Assembly (NCBI RefSeq): GCF_009664855.1
Contig: NZ_CP045928.1
Span: forward strand, 3,575,186 to 3,639,185
Direction: 5' to 3'
Source of the DNA: Flavobacterium sp. SLB02
GTDB lineage: Bacteria > Bacteroidota > Bacteroidia > Flavobacteriales > Flavobacteriaceae
DNA length: 64,000 bases
Below the pieces are notes generated by a model. It saw only the letters and a program-made list of their open reading frames with translations. It was not told where the DNA came from and searched no databases. The translations under genes and the position numbers were made by a program. This document shows positions 25,057-33,467 of this stretch, in pieces (position 1 is the first letter of the stretch; the number at the start of each line of letters is the position of its first letter).

Positions 25057-26001
25057 TTAAAACTCAAATTTAGCCTTTTCCTGACGAGCAATTTCGAATT
25101 CGTTGATCATTTGTTGAATAATTTTTTCTACAGGCAATATTTCATGAATTAATCCTGCAATTTGTCCAATTTCGAGTTCACCTTCTTCAAGATCGCCTTC
25201 AAACATTCCTTTTTTTGCTCTTGCTCTGCCTAAAAGCTGTACTAAATCTTCTTTGGATGGGCATTTTTCATACAATTCCTGAATATCATTGTAGAACTTA
25301 TTTTTAATCAAACGAACCGGAGCTAATTCTTTCAATGTCAATTGTGTATCACCTTCTTTTATCTTAACTATCGTTTCTTTGAAATTATTGTGTGATGAAG
25401 ATTCTATCGATGCCGCAAAACGGCTTCCTACCTGAACACCATCTGCTCCTAAAATCATCGTAGCAAGCATTCCGCGTCCGGTTGCAATTCCGCCGGCAGC
25501 AATAATCGGGATCTGGATTTTTTCTTTCACCATCGGAATTAAAGTCAGCGTTGTGGTTTCATCACGACCATTGTGTCCGCCTGCTTCAAAACCTTCTGCA
25601 ACAATGGCGTCAACTCCGGCTTCTTGTGCTTTTAAAGCAAAAACGCTACTACTCACCACGTGTATAACTGTAATTCCTTTTTCCTTTAAAAAAGAAGTCC
25701 AGGTTTTAGGATTTCCTGCCGAAGTAAAAACAATTTTCACCCCTTCTTCGACCACAATATTCATGATCTCTTCGATATTGGGATATAACATCGGAATGTT
25801 AACCCCAAACGGTTTATCAGTCGCTTTTTTACATTTTTGGATATGTTCCCTTAACACTTCCGGATACATTGATCCGGCGCCAATTAATCCTAAACCTCCA
25901 GCATTACTCACTGCCGAAGCTAATTTGTAACCACTATTCCAAATCATTCCGCCTTGAATAATTGGATATTTTATATTGAAAAGCTGTATAATTTTATTCA
26001 T
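25057..26001 (-). CDS. Nitronate monooxygenase / FabK-like FMN flavoprotein
   Basis: 314 residues forming an FMN-dependent TIM barrel of the 2-nitropropane dioxygenase family. Characteristic segments are PIIQGGMIWNSGYKLASAV at the N-terminus, AVSNAGGLGLIG, VAEGFEAGGHNG with the conserved His of the class and IIAAGGIATGRGM with GADGVQVGSRF for phosphate binding. Members either oxidise toxic nitronates or act as enoyl-ACP reductase II (FabK). No fatty-acid synthesis genes are adjacent, so the general name is safer. It lies 12 nt downstream of the subtilisin gene's stop on the same strand. Confidence 0.88.
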   Translation of the reverse strand: MNKIIQLFNIKYPIIQGGMIWNSGYKLASAVSNAGGLGLIGAGSMYPEVLREHIQKCKKATDKPFGVNIPMLYPNIEEIMNIVVEEGVKIVFTSAGNPKTWTSFLKEKGITVIHVVSSSVFALKAQEAGVDAIVAEGFEAGGHNGRDETTTLTLIPMVKEKIQIPIIAAGGIATGRGMLATMILGADGVQVGSRFAASIESSSHNNFKETIVKIKEGDTQLTLKELAPVRLIKNKFYNDIQELYEKCPSKEDLVQLLGRARAKKGMFEGDLEEGELEIGQIAGLIHEILPVEKIIQQMINEFEIARQEKAKFEF

Positions 26002-26013
26002 TAAAAAATGCTA

Positions 26014-27615
26014 TTATTGTTTGATTATTTTTCCTGTTCTATGTAAGCCATCAGCATCAAAAGTATAAAAATAGAGTCCGCTTTTTAAGGCTTCTACAGA
26101 AAGAATAGGATTTTGATCGGTAATTTGTTTCTCAATTATTTTCTGCCCTAAAACAGAGTAAACTGAAACGGAAGCCATACTACTTTCAAACAAAAACGAA
26201 ACTGTAGTTTGCGCCGGATTAGGAAATACAGAAAAAAAAGAAAGTGAAGTTTGGTAATTTTCTACACCTAATGTCGATCCGAAATTTGGAATTCCGTAAC
26301 CATAATTATTATCCGGAGTGGTATATCGATCTGAAGATTGCAGCACCATTTCCCTAATTTGTTTATTTGTTTTTGATGGATAAGCCTGCCACAAACAAGC
26401 TATCATTCCTGCTAGGATCGGGCAAGAAAATGAGGTACCATTTGTAGTCGTAATATTTCCCGTAGTACCTGAAACAACAGCACCAGTTCCCTGCGCCATA
26501 ACATCTGGTTTAATTCTTCCGTCATAACTTGGCCCTATAGAACTAAAAGTAGATTTTGTTTTTGAAGCTGTAACCGATCCAACAGTAATTACAGAAACCG
26601 CATCGGCCGGACCTCCAATATGAGGCTCTGAAGCATTTCCTTCATTTCCTGCCGAAGCCACTAGTACTATTCCTTTGCTAAAGGCAATTTCTGCACCACG
26701 CGAAATAAAATTCGTAGTCCCATTCATATCGCTATATGTATGGCTATAATTTGGGTTATCAAACTCAAAATACCCTAATGAAGTTGTAATAATATCTACT
26801 CCCAAACGATCGGCTTCTTCGGCCGCTTCGACCCAATATGATTCTTCTACCGGATTTTCTGTAGGATCATATTCTGTAATAAATAAGTAATAAGACGCAT
26901 CGGGAGCAGTGCCTATTAATGCATTTTCCTGATAACCTCCCATAGTCGAAAGCACCATTGTGCCATGATCATCACCTGTGTAGAAATTAACACTTCTATT
27001 CACAAAATCATAACCACCTAAAATTTGATTATTATCAATAAGTTTTTTGAAAGGCTGGGCAGTATTTACACCCGGAAAACCAGCATCCAAAACAGCTATT
27101 ATTTTTCCTGAACCTGTATAATTCTGCTGGTGCAGAATCTGACCATTGAGCATTTGAATCTGGTTTGCAGAAGATCCGTAGTTATAGTTAATCGTTGTTT
27201 TGAGCTTCTCTTTTGATTGAGCAACCTGGTTTTCTGAAACTTTTTTAGATGTCGTATTGAGGTTTTTATTCGCAAAGACTACTTTATCTACAAATGATAA
27301 TGCTTCTAGCGATAAAATATTGGTTTGAGTTCCGCGAATATGCAGCGCATTCAACCATTTCGATTGTGCCATTACAGTAATTCCTGCATTTATTTTTACC
27401 TGATTTATATAGGATAATTCTAAAGGAACATCGGTAAGATTTAAAGGAATATTTTGATTGGTTCTTCGATCCAGCGCACGTTGCGTAAGCATCGTTAATG
27501 GATTATCTAAATACGTTTGCGCACTTGGCTTGTCCTTAAAATATATCCACGCATCTTCTTGCGAAAACATCACAGAAGAAACCACCAATAAAAGAAACGT
27601 AAAATAGTATTTCAT
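26014..27615 (-). CDS. Secreted subtilisin-like serine protease with T9SS type A sorting domain
   Basis: 533 residues. Signal peptide to about residue 18, a propeptide-like region to about 150, then an S8 protease domain with the catalytic Asp in IIAVLDAGFPGV, His in GDDHGTMVLSTMGG, the oxyanion Asn in VASAGNEGN and Ser in NGTSFSCPILAGM. The C-terminal about 75 residues are a type A CTD (FSVFPNPAQTTVSFLFE to GLYFYTFDADG and the basic end KIIKQ), which is recognised by the type IX secretion system and removed at the surface. It should be an exported endopeptidase. Confidence 0.93.
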   Translation of the reverse strand: MKYYFTFLLLVVSSVMFSQEDAWIYFKDKPSAQTYLDNPLTMLTQRALDRRTNQNIPLNLTDVPLELSYINQVKINAGITVMAQSKWLNALHIRGTQTNILSLEALSFVDKVVFANKNLNTTSKKVSENQVAQSKEKLKTTINYNYGSSANQIQMLNGQILHQQNYTGSGKIIAVLDAGFPGVNTAQPFKKLIDNNQILGGYDFVNRSVNFYTGDDHGTMVLSTMGGYQENALIGTAPDASYYLFITEYDPTENPVEESYWVEAAEEADRLGVDIITTSLGYFEFDNPNYSHTYSDMNGTTNFISRGAEIAFSKGIVLVASAGNEGNASEPHIGGPADAVSVITVGSVTASKTKSTFSSIGPSYDGRIKPDVMAQGTGAVVSGTTGNITTTNGTSFSCPILAGMIACLWQAYPSKTNKQIREMVLQSSDRYTTPDNNYGYGIPNFGSTLGVENYQTSLSFFSVFPNPAQTTVSFLFESSMASVSVYSVLGQKIIEKQITDQNPILSVEALKSGLYFYTFDADGLHRTGKIIKQ

Positions 27616-27660
27616 AATTTACTTTTTTAAAAGGCAAAACCTTCGTAAAAAAGTATAAAG

Positions 27661-28848
27661 CTATGAAATTACTCCCGAACCAACTAATTCATTATCGAAA
27701 TACCAAGCCGCAAACTGACCTTCAGTAATTGCTGATTGTGGCTCCTCAAATTGAACGTACATTCCGTCTTCGAATTGGTGTAAGGTTGCTTTTTGCAAAG
27801 GCTGACGGTAACGAATTCTTGCCATTACTTCCATAGTTTCACCAACTTGTAAAGCCAGATCAGTACGAATCCAGTGTACTTCAGATTTTTCGATAAACAA
27901 CGCTTTTTTAAACAAACCTGGATGCTGACTTGTTAGACCGCTATAAATAGTATTGGTTACAACATCTGTAGCGATAATAAATAACGGATCAGTTGTTCCG
28001 CCTACATTCAAACCTTTTCGTTGTCCTACCGTAAAATAATGTGCGCCTTGGTGTTTACCAACAACTTTACCCATTGTTGGAAGATAATCACGCTTTTTAG
28101 CTTCTAATTTTAATTCTTCCTGCAATGATAATCCGGCAGGTTTTTCGATAGCATAAATAGGATCATTTTTATCGATCTGAACAATTTTACCCTCTTTTGG
28201 CTGCAATTTTTGTTGCAGAAATTCCGGCAAACGAACTTTCCCGATAAAACATAATCCTTGTGAATCTTTCTTTTCGGCAGTTACCAAGTCCATTTCAGCA
28301 GCGATTTCACGCACTTCAGGTTTTGTTAAAGCTCCAATTGGGAATAAAGATTTCGCCAACTGATCTTGCGACAATTGACATAAAAAATACGATTGATCTT
28401 TGTTGTTGTCTGCTCCGGCAATCAATTGATAAACTGGTTTACCGTCAACTTCAATTTCATTTTTTTGACAATAATGTCCTGTTGCTACATAATCTGCACC
28501 AAGACTTAAAGCAATTTTCATGAAAACATCAAATTTGATCTCGCGGTTACAAAGTACGTCAGGATTTGGAGTTCTTCCTTTTTCGTATTCGTTGAACATA
28601 TAATCAACGATTTTTTCTTTGTACTCTTCGCTTAAATCGACAGTTTGAAACGGTATTCCGAGTTTTTCAGCTACTAATAAAGCATCATTACTATCTTCTA
28701 ACCAAGGACATTCATTAGAAATAGTAACCGAATCATCATGCCAGTTTTTCATAAAAAGGCCAATAACTTCGTACCCTTGCTGTTGCAATAAATAAGCAGC
28801 AACACTCGAATCTACTCCACCGGAAAGTCCAACAACTACACGTTTCAT
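27661..28848 (-). CDS. mnmA: tRNA 2-thiouridine(34) synthase MnmA
   Basis: 395 residues. It adenylates and thiolates the wobble uridine of Lys, Glu and Gln tRNAs. The PP-loop [12 protein letters not shown] (7-18), the tRNA-contacting GLFMKNW, the catalytic cysteine Cys100 ([13 protein letters not shown]) and the second cysteine Cys200 ([11 protein letters not shown]) are all present, followed by the C-terminal beta domains. The active site is intact. A -7 box TATCTTTG lies 30 nt upstream. Confidence 0.96.
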   Translation of the reverse strand: MKRVVVGLSGGVDSSVAAYLLQQQGYEVIGLFMKNWHDDSVTISNECPWLEDSNDALLVAEKLGIPFQTVDLSEEYKEKIVDYMFNEYEKGRTPNPDVLCNREIKFDVFMKIALSLGADYVATGHYCQKNEIEVDGKPVYQLIAGADNNKDQSYFLCQLSQDQLAKSLFPIGALTKPEVREIAAEMDLVTAEKKDSQGLCFIGKVRLPEFLQQKLQPKEGKIVQIDKNDPIYAIEKPAGLSLQEELKLEAKKRDYLPTMGKVVGKHQGAHYFTVGQRKGLNVGGTTDPLFIIATDVVTNTIYSGLTSQHPGLFKKALFIEKSEVHWIRTDLALQVGETMEVMARIRYRQPLQKATLHQFEDGMYVQFEEPQSAITEGQFAAWYFDNELVGSGVIS

Positions 28849-28877
28849 TCTAAATCGTTTATATTTTTACAAGAGTG

Positions 28878-28885
28878 CAAAGATA
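28878..28885 (-). promoter_or_regulatory. -7 box (TATCTTTG) of mnmA
   Basis: TATCTTTG followed by CACTC on the minus strand, 29 nt before the mnmA ATG. No obvious -33 TTG. Confidence 0.5.
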
Positions 28886-28973
28886 AGTCCTATTTTTGAT
28901 AATAGCGGTAGTTTTGATTAGTTTATATAATGACGTGGTAGATAAAACTTATTGCTTTTTTTAATTACTTTTA

Positions 28974-30869
28974 ATGATCAATAAAAATTTTATGCAAAGA
29001 TACCTCTGTAGCTTTATTTTCTTATTTATCATAACTTCTTTGAGCGCACAAAGATATAGCGCTACTTTGTCTAATTATGAAGCTTATAAAGCCTTTAGAG
29101 GCAAACCGTTATCAGATAAATTTTCGAATATCGAATCGGTAAAAATTGTCTATGATCTAAAAAAACAAAAAATGTACTACTTCGATAGTACCTTGATTCC
29201 GCTACATTATGATTTTGTCAGCAACTACTTAAGCTACAGTCAGGATGTCGAAATTTTCAATAATGAGAATTACAGTGACACAGATAAAAACAGAACCTTT
29301 TTATTAGGTAACCTAAACCATATTAAAGGAACCGACAAATGGATTTTCGAATTGGCCGCTTCAGATCATATGCCAATTGCTCTGATTGAACGATTTTATA
29401 ATTTAATCGTGCAATCGACTTTTATAGGTCCTAATTTGAAATTCTATTTGAATAATCCTGAAAAAATGGAATGGTTTCAACAGAATAAATTTAAAATTCC
29501 GTGCGTGAAATCTGATTTTATTTTTAATGAAATAACCTATCAGGAAGTCGTTTCCGGAAATGATGTCGGAATCCTGAAACAATACAAACTGAAAGATCTC
29601 GAAAGTACAAAGCCAAATTCTGACGAAATTATAATTGTAGACGGAACGCCTGATATTTTGCCTAACGTAAGAGGGATAATTGTAAACGAACTTCAGACTC
29701 CGTTAAGCCATTTGGTACTTTTGGGCAAAAACAGAAAGATTCCGATTATGGCTTATACCAATGCTTTAAAAGACAATAACCTTAAAAGATTAATGGGTAA
29801 AAAAGTTGAACTAAAAATTGAAATTGACACCTTTTTCATCAAAGAAACCAATAAAAAAATAACCCAAAAAACTAATACAAAAAAGAAAAAGCTCACTATT
29901 GATACCACTATAACTACTATTGTCGACTTAAGTAAAATACCTAAAAACGGAATTAATTATATTGGTTCAAAAGCACAAAACCTAGCGTATTTAATTGCAA
30001 TTTCTAAAGATATCCAATTCAAAACACCGGAAAATGCGCATGCAATTCCTTTTTATTTTTATATAAAACATGTTCAAAGCAAATCGATTTCGCCTTTGAT
30101 TAATGAACTTTTAGCGAATACGCATAAAGATTCTGCTGTATGGGTAAAACAACAATTGAAAAAAATCAGGGATGCGATAAAAAAACAACCTATTAATCCT
30201 CAATTAATTGCAAAACTAAATGAGACTTTTAAAAATGCGTCCTTTAAAAACTTCAGATTTCGCTCTTCGACCAATGCCGAAGATTTAGATGATTTTAATG
30301 GAGCGGGTTTATACGATTCAAAAACCGGAATTGTAGGTGATAGTATAAAAACCTTCGAAAAAGCGATTAAACAAGTCTGGGCCAGTGTTTGGAATGATGC
30401 TTCTTATGGCGAAAGAGAACTTTTTGGTATTGATCAAAAAAATATTGCAATGGGAGTTTTAGTACATCGTTCTTTTCCCGATGAACTTGCTAATGGTGTG
30501 ATAATTACGAAAAATATTTTCCGTAAAAACTTTCCGGGTATTACGGTAAACATTCAAAGAGGAGAAAACTCAGTTGTAAAACCAGAAAAAGGAGAAGTCT
30601 GCGAGCAATTTGTGGCGTATCATTTTAATATGGGAACTGATGATGACGATTTTGATGTCGATTATACTTCGAACTCTAATTTAAATAATAACGAGCCTCT
30701 ATTGAGCCTTAAAGAAATGAGCCGGCTTTTTCTTGTAAGCCAAAAAATCGAAGCTAAGATGTATCGTTACTGGAAAAAAAACCGCTTTCATCCCGTTGAT
30801 ATTGAATTTAAAATTGTAGGCGAAAACAGGGATTTATACATCAAGCAGGCTAGACCTTTCAACGAATAA
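28974..30869 (+). CDS. Exported PEP-synthase/PPDK-like protein with permuted domain order
   Basis: 631 residues. An N-terminal signal peptide (about 1-26, ending SLSAQ) is followed by about 150 residues of unknown fold. Next comes a phosphohistidine (PEP-utiliser mobile) domain with NVRGIIVNELQTPLSHLVLL and its candidate catalytic His246. Last is an ATP-grasp PPDK_N domain (about 310-631) with FRSSTNAEDLDDFNGAGLYD near residue 430 and the closing LYIKQARPFNE. In PpsA and PPDK the ATP-grasp comes first and the His domain second, so the order is reversed here, and the PEP-binding TIM barrel is missing. An ATP-dependent enzyme with a signal peptide is odd. ATG at 28992 is an alternative start. 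Its stop directly abuts the stop of the DUF4956 gene. Confidence 0.82.
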   Translation: MINKNFMQRYLCSFIFLFIITSLSAQRYSATLSNYEAYKAFRGKPLSDKFSNIESVKIVYDLKKQKMYYFDSTLIPLHYDFVSNYLSYSQDVEIFNNENYSDTDKNRTFLLGNLNHIKGTDKWIFELAASDHMPIALIERFYNLIVQSTFIGPNLKFYLNNPEKMEWFQQNKFKIPCVKSDFIFNEITYQEVVSGNDVGILKQYKLKDLESTKPNSDEIIIVDGTPDILPNVRGIIVNELQTPLSHLVLLGKNRKIPIMAYTNALKDNNLKRLMGKKVELKIEIDTFFIKETNKKITQKTNTKKKKLTIDTTITTIVDLSKIPKNGINYIGSKAQNLAYLIAISKDIQFKTPENAHAIPFYFYIKHVQSKSISPLINELLANTHKDSAVWVKQQLKKIRDAIKKQPINPQLIAKLNETFKNASFKNFRFRSSTNAEDLDDFNGAGLYDSKTGIVGDSIKTFEKAIKQVWASVWNDASYGERELFGIDQKNIAMGVLVHRSFPDELANGVIITKNIFRKNFPGITVNIQRGENSVVKPEKGEVCEQFVAYHFNMGTDDDDFDVDYTSNSNLNNNEPLLSLKEMSRLFLVSQKIEAKMYRYWKKNRFHPVDIEFKIVGENRDLYIKQARPFNE

Positions 30870-31427
30870 TTAGAAGTAAACTAAAAGATCAATTTCATTA
30901 GAAACTGTATTGATCAGAACAATTTTAAAATCAAAATCTTCTACGTTTATTTTTTGCTGAATAGTTTTTCTAATATTTTGATTGTTTAAAGAAAAGTCGC
31001 CTTCTAAAGGAATCTTCAAATCAACCACATTCAAATATTTAGATATTTTTTTACTGACCAAAATAGAAGCAGCAATATAAAATCCGATAATAATTAATTG
31101 AAAAAACAATAATACTTCAATCTTTTCATACGGATACATGATATCTAAAATCGAAAGTGTAATCGTTGCGAAGAGAAAAATGATAGCATTTACAGTAAAT
31201 GATTGTGTCCTAAATCTTAATATGGAGAAAATCGCAAATAATCCAAATCCAATCCCCACTCCTATTTCGATTTTGGTAAATAAATAACAAAGCGAAAACG
31301 TGCAAAGACCAACAATAACCATCAACGGATTTATGGTTTCGTTATCTTTTCTGTTAGAGAAAAAATACAAAACCAGAATTGAGAAAAACAATAATAAAAA
31401 CCGTCCTACAAGCTCGTTTAGATCCAT
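30870..31427 (-). CDS. DUF4956 membrane protein
   Basis: 185 residues: four to five hydrophobic segments in the first 125 residues, with the family signature FGLFAIFSILRFRTQSF between helices, then a soluble C-terminal domain (about 130-185, LKIPLEGDFSLNNQNIRKTI). DUF4956 genes elsewhere often neighbour VTC-type polyphosphate polymerases, but no such gene is in view here. Function unknown. Convergent with the PPDK-like gene with no intergenic base. Confidence 0.83.
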   Translation of the reverse strand: MDLNELVGRFLLLFFSILVLYFFSNRKDNETINPLMVIVGLCTFSLCYLFTKIEIGVGIGFGLFAIFSILRFRTQSFTVNAIIFLFATITLSILDIMYPYEKIEVLLFFQLIIIGFYIAASILVSKKISKYLNVVDLKIPLEGDFSLNNQNIRKTIQQKINVEDFDFKIVLINTVSNEIDLLVYF

Positions 31428-31463
31428 TTAATCAAAATATTGGTCAATCAAATTTAGAAAAAA

Positions 31464-31496
31464 GTTAGCCACGAATTGCACGAATTTTCACGAATT
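31464..31496. repeat. GCCACGAATT-type intergenic repeat, copy 3
   Basis: GTTAGCCACGAATTGCACGA, then ATTTTCACGAATT, in the gap between the DUF4956 and TPR genes. Direct repeats of CACGAATT match the tracts at 17503 and 18749. Confidence 0.6.
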
Positions 31497-31536
31497 GATC
31501 TTGCCAGCTTTTTTTTAACCTAAAATATATTATCTA

Positions 31537-32583
31537 TTAATTTTTCCAATTATAATCTTTAGACCAATTATAAAACTTATCTAATTCAGATTGTTTTTTT
31601 TTATGCCATTTCACAACATCTTCACTACCTGAATCAACATATGCGATATAAGCAAAGGCCTCAATGAATTTTTTATTTTTCATTTCTATAAAATAGGGCG
31701 CAAAATTTTCCCAGTAAAAACCAAAATTATCATTTTTTGTCTCTTGAAGTGAAGAACAAATAACCTCAAACTTTCTGATAAAATTTTCAACTTCAGTTTT
31801 TTTAGCATTTTTTTTATCAAAATCTAAACCTGAAGCCATTGACAGAATCAAATCTGCTTGTGAAAAATCATTTTCTTTCTTTGAACTGGTAGAATCAGAT
31901 AGCACATTAGAATTAATATTTATTGTGATCGATTTTTTACCAGTTTGTTGAATTCCCTGTGCCAATATTTTTTTTATATTTTCAAGGTTCTTCGTAGATC
32001 GCGATGTTTGAGGTTCCACTATTAAAAATCTTGAAAAAGCCAGGATTGCAGGAATTCTATTATCTTTCATTTCCAGAATTCCAATAGCATTTAAAGAACC
32101 CGCATGTCTGGGATTAATAAGAAGAGATTTTTGAAAACAAAGAATTGCTTCATTATATCTATTACTATTAGTATAGCAGATTCCTTTATTAAACTGTAAT
32201 TGATAATAATTTGGATATTTCTGAATTCCTTCCTGATAAATAGCTAGTGCCTCATCAGTCTTTTTAAGATGATCTAATGCATTAGCATAACTAACATATA
32301 CATTCTTAAGATCCTCGTTCGAATGGGTCAAAATAGCATGTTTAGAAACCTCTATACATTCAACATACTTACCTGCCGAGTTTAGTGACATGGCTTTTTC
32401 AGATAATGCGAGCAAATTGTCTTTATCTACTTCTAAAGCTTTACTATATTTATCAATTGCCGCGCTGTAGTCCCCTTTATCATGAAGGACAACACCTTCA
32501 TTTATTAGTTTTTCTGCATCAGACTGATTTTGTGCATAAGCACTTGAGATAAATAAAAATAATAGTAAAGTTTTAAGTTTCAT
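31537..32583 (-). CDS. Secreted tetratricopeptide-repeat protein
   Basis: 348 residues with a type I signal peptide (MKLKTLLLFLFISSAYAQ). Residues about 22-195 hold at least five TPR units, for example GVVLHDKGDYSAAIDKYSKA, AISEKAMSLNSAGKYVECIE-like and NKGICYTNSNRYNEAILCFQ, forming a protein-binding superhelix in the periplasm. The C-terminal 130 residues are not TPR and unrecognised; they end in WSKDYNWKN. Partner unknown. Upstream of it on the same strand lies the MORN-repeat gene, separated by 67 nt. Confidence 0.87.
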   Translation of the reverse strand: MKLKTLLLFLFISSAYAQNQSDAEKLINEGVVLHDKGDYSAAIDKYSKALEVDKDNLLALSEKAMSLNSAGKYVECIEVSKHAILTHSNEDLKNVYVSYANALDHLKKTDEALAIYQEGIQKYPNYYQLQFNKGICYTNSNRYNEAILCFQKSLLINPRHAGSLNAIGILEMKDNRIPAILAFSRFLIVEPQTSRSTKNLENIKKILAQGIQQTGKKSITININSNVLSDSTSSKKENDFSQADLILSMASGLDFDKKNAKKTEVENFIRKFEVICSSLQETKNDNFGFYWENFAPYFIEMKNKKFIEAFAYIAYVDSGSEDVVKWHKKKQSELDKFYNWSKDYNWKN

Positions 32584-32650
32584 AGATTTTAATATTTAGG
32601 CCATAAACTTAAGTATTTAAATTAAAAAATAAGTTTATAAATAAAAAAAA

Positions 32651-33367
32651 CTAATTCATTTTAGGTTTAGAATCTACCTGATAACTACTTTTTGGATCGC
32701 TCATGTTGACTTCTTTGGTTAATTTACCTTTTAAGTAAAACTGCCACATGTTTGCTTTTTTTCCGTTTACAAATTTTCCTTTTGATGCTACAACTCCATC
32801 TGCGTCGTAAAAAACAGCTTCGCCGTTGTATTCATTATTTTTATAGGTCGTTTGTTCTAAAAGAGTTCCATTTTGTCCGTATTTTTTATAGATTCCTTCT
32901 TTCGAACCATTTACGTAGTTTGTTTCTTCGGCAATTTTCGAGTTCGGATAATACACGGTTCTTAAACCTTGTAATTTGCCTTTTTTATAGTTTTCAAGTG
33001 TCATAAGCACTTTTGAAGCTTTATGATAGTACTTCCACTCTCCTTCACGGGATTTACCAATTTCTTTTCCTTCGCTTACTTTATTTTTATTCTGATCATA
33101 AAAAATAGTATACGAACTTCCGTCATTAGCAGTAAAATCGCGTGTTGCTACAACATCACCTTTTTTAGTATCATCAAAAAACTTGAATACACCGGTTTCT
33201 TTTCCGTGATCGAAAGTTCCTTCATAACGCGGACGTTTAGAAACTTCGTAAGTACCTTTCCAAACACCATCTTTTTTTCCGTTAGCATCTGTTTTATTAA
33301 AATCCTGTGCAGATACCAGAACCGCGTTTAAAAAAAGTAGTCCGACTATTATTTTTTTATAAATCAT
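32651..33367 (-). CDS. Secreted MORN-repeat protein (YwqK-like)
   Basis: 238 residues; type I signal peptide (to about 20), then seven to eight MORN_2-type repeats of about 22 residues with the pattern G-x-x-x-x-Y-x-x-G-K-x-x-G (KRPRYEGTFDHGKETGVFKF, EGEWKYYHKASKVL, EGIYKKYGQNGTLLEQTTY, ANMWQFYLKGKLTKE). Databases often name such proteins YwqK-family antitoxin, but nothing here looks like a toxin-antitoxin pair; the repeats are a generic beta-hairpin scaffold. It sits between the yidC terminator and the TPR gene. Confidence 0.85.
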   Translation of the reverse strand: MIYKKIIVGLLFLNAVLVSAQDFNKTDANGKKDGVWKGTYEVSKRPRYEGTFDHGKETGVFKFFDDTKKGDVVATRDFTANDGSSYTIFYDQNKNKVSEGKEIGKSREGEWKYYHKASKVLMTLENYKKGKLQGLRTVYYPNSKIAEETNYVNGSKEGIYKKYGQNGTLLEQTTYKNNEYNGEAVFYDADGVVASKGKFVNGKKANMWQFYLKGKLTKEVNMSDPKSSYQVDSKPKMN

Positions 33368-33428
33368 TGTAATTCAATTTTAAGCTTTAACGAAATTCAC
33401 TTTAATAAAGTATATTTCAAAAATAAAA

Positions 33429-33450
33429 AAATCCCGACGAATCGAGATTT
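33429..33450 (-). terminator. Terminator after yidC
   Basis: On the minus strand AAATCTCGA-TTCG-TCGGGATTT: a 9-bp stem (one G-U pair) capped by a UUCG tetraloop and followed by TTTTATTTTTG. It lies between the yidC stop (33468) and the MORN gene start (33367). Confidence 0.85.
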
Positions 33451-33467
33451 TTTTTATAAATAACTTA

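Noticed and set aside
32651..33367. YwqK-type antitoxin of a toxin-antitoxin system
   Set aside because: The MORN-repeat protein is exported and has no toxin gene beside it; the antitoxin name is only a database label.
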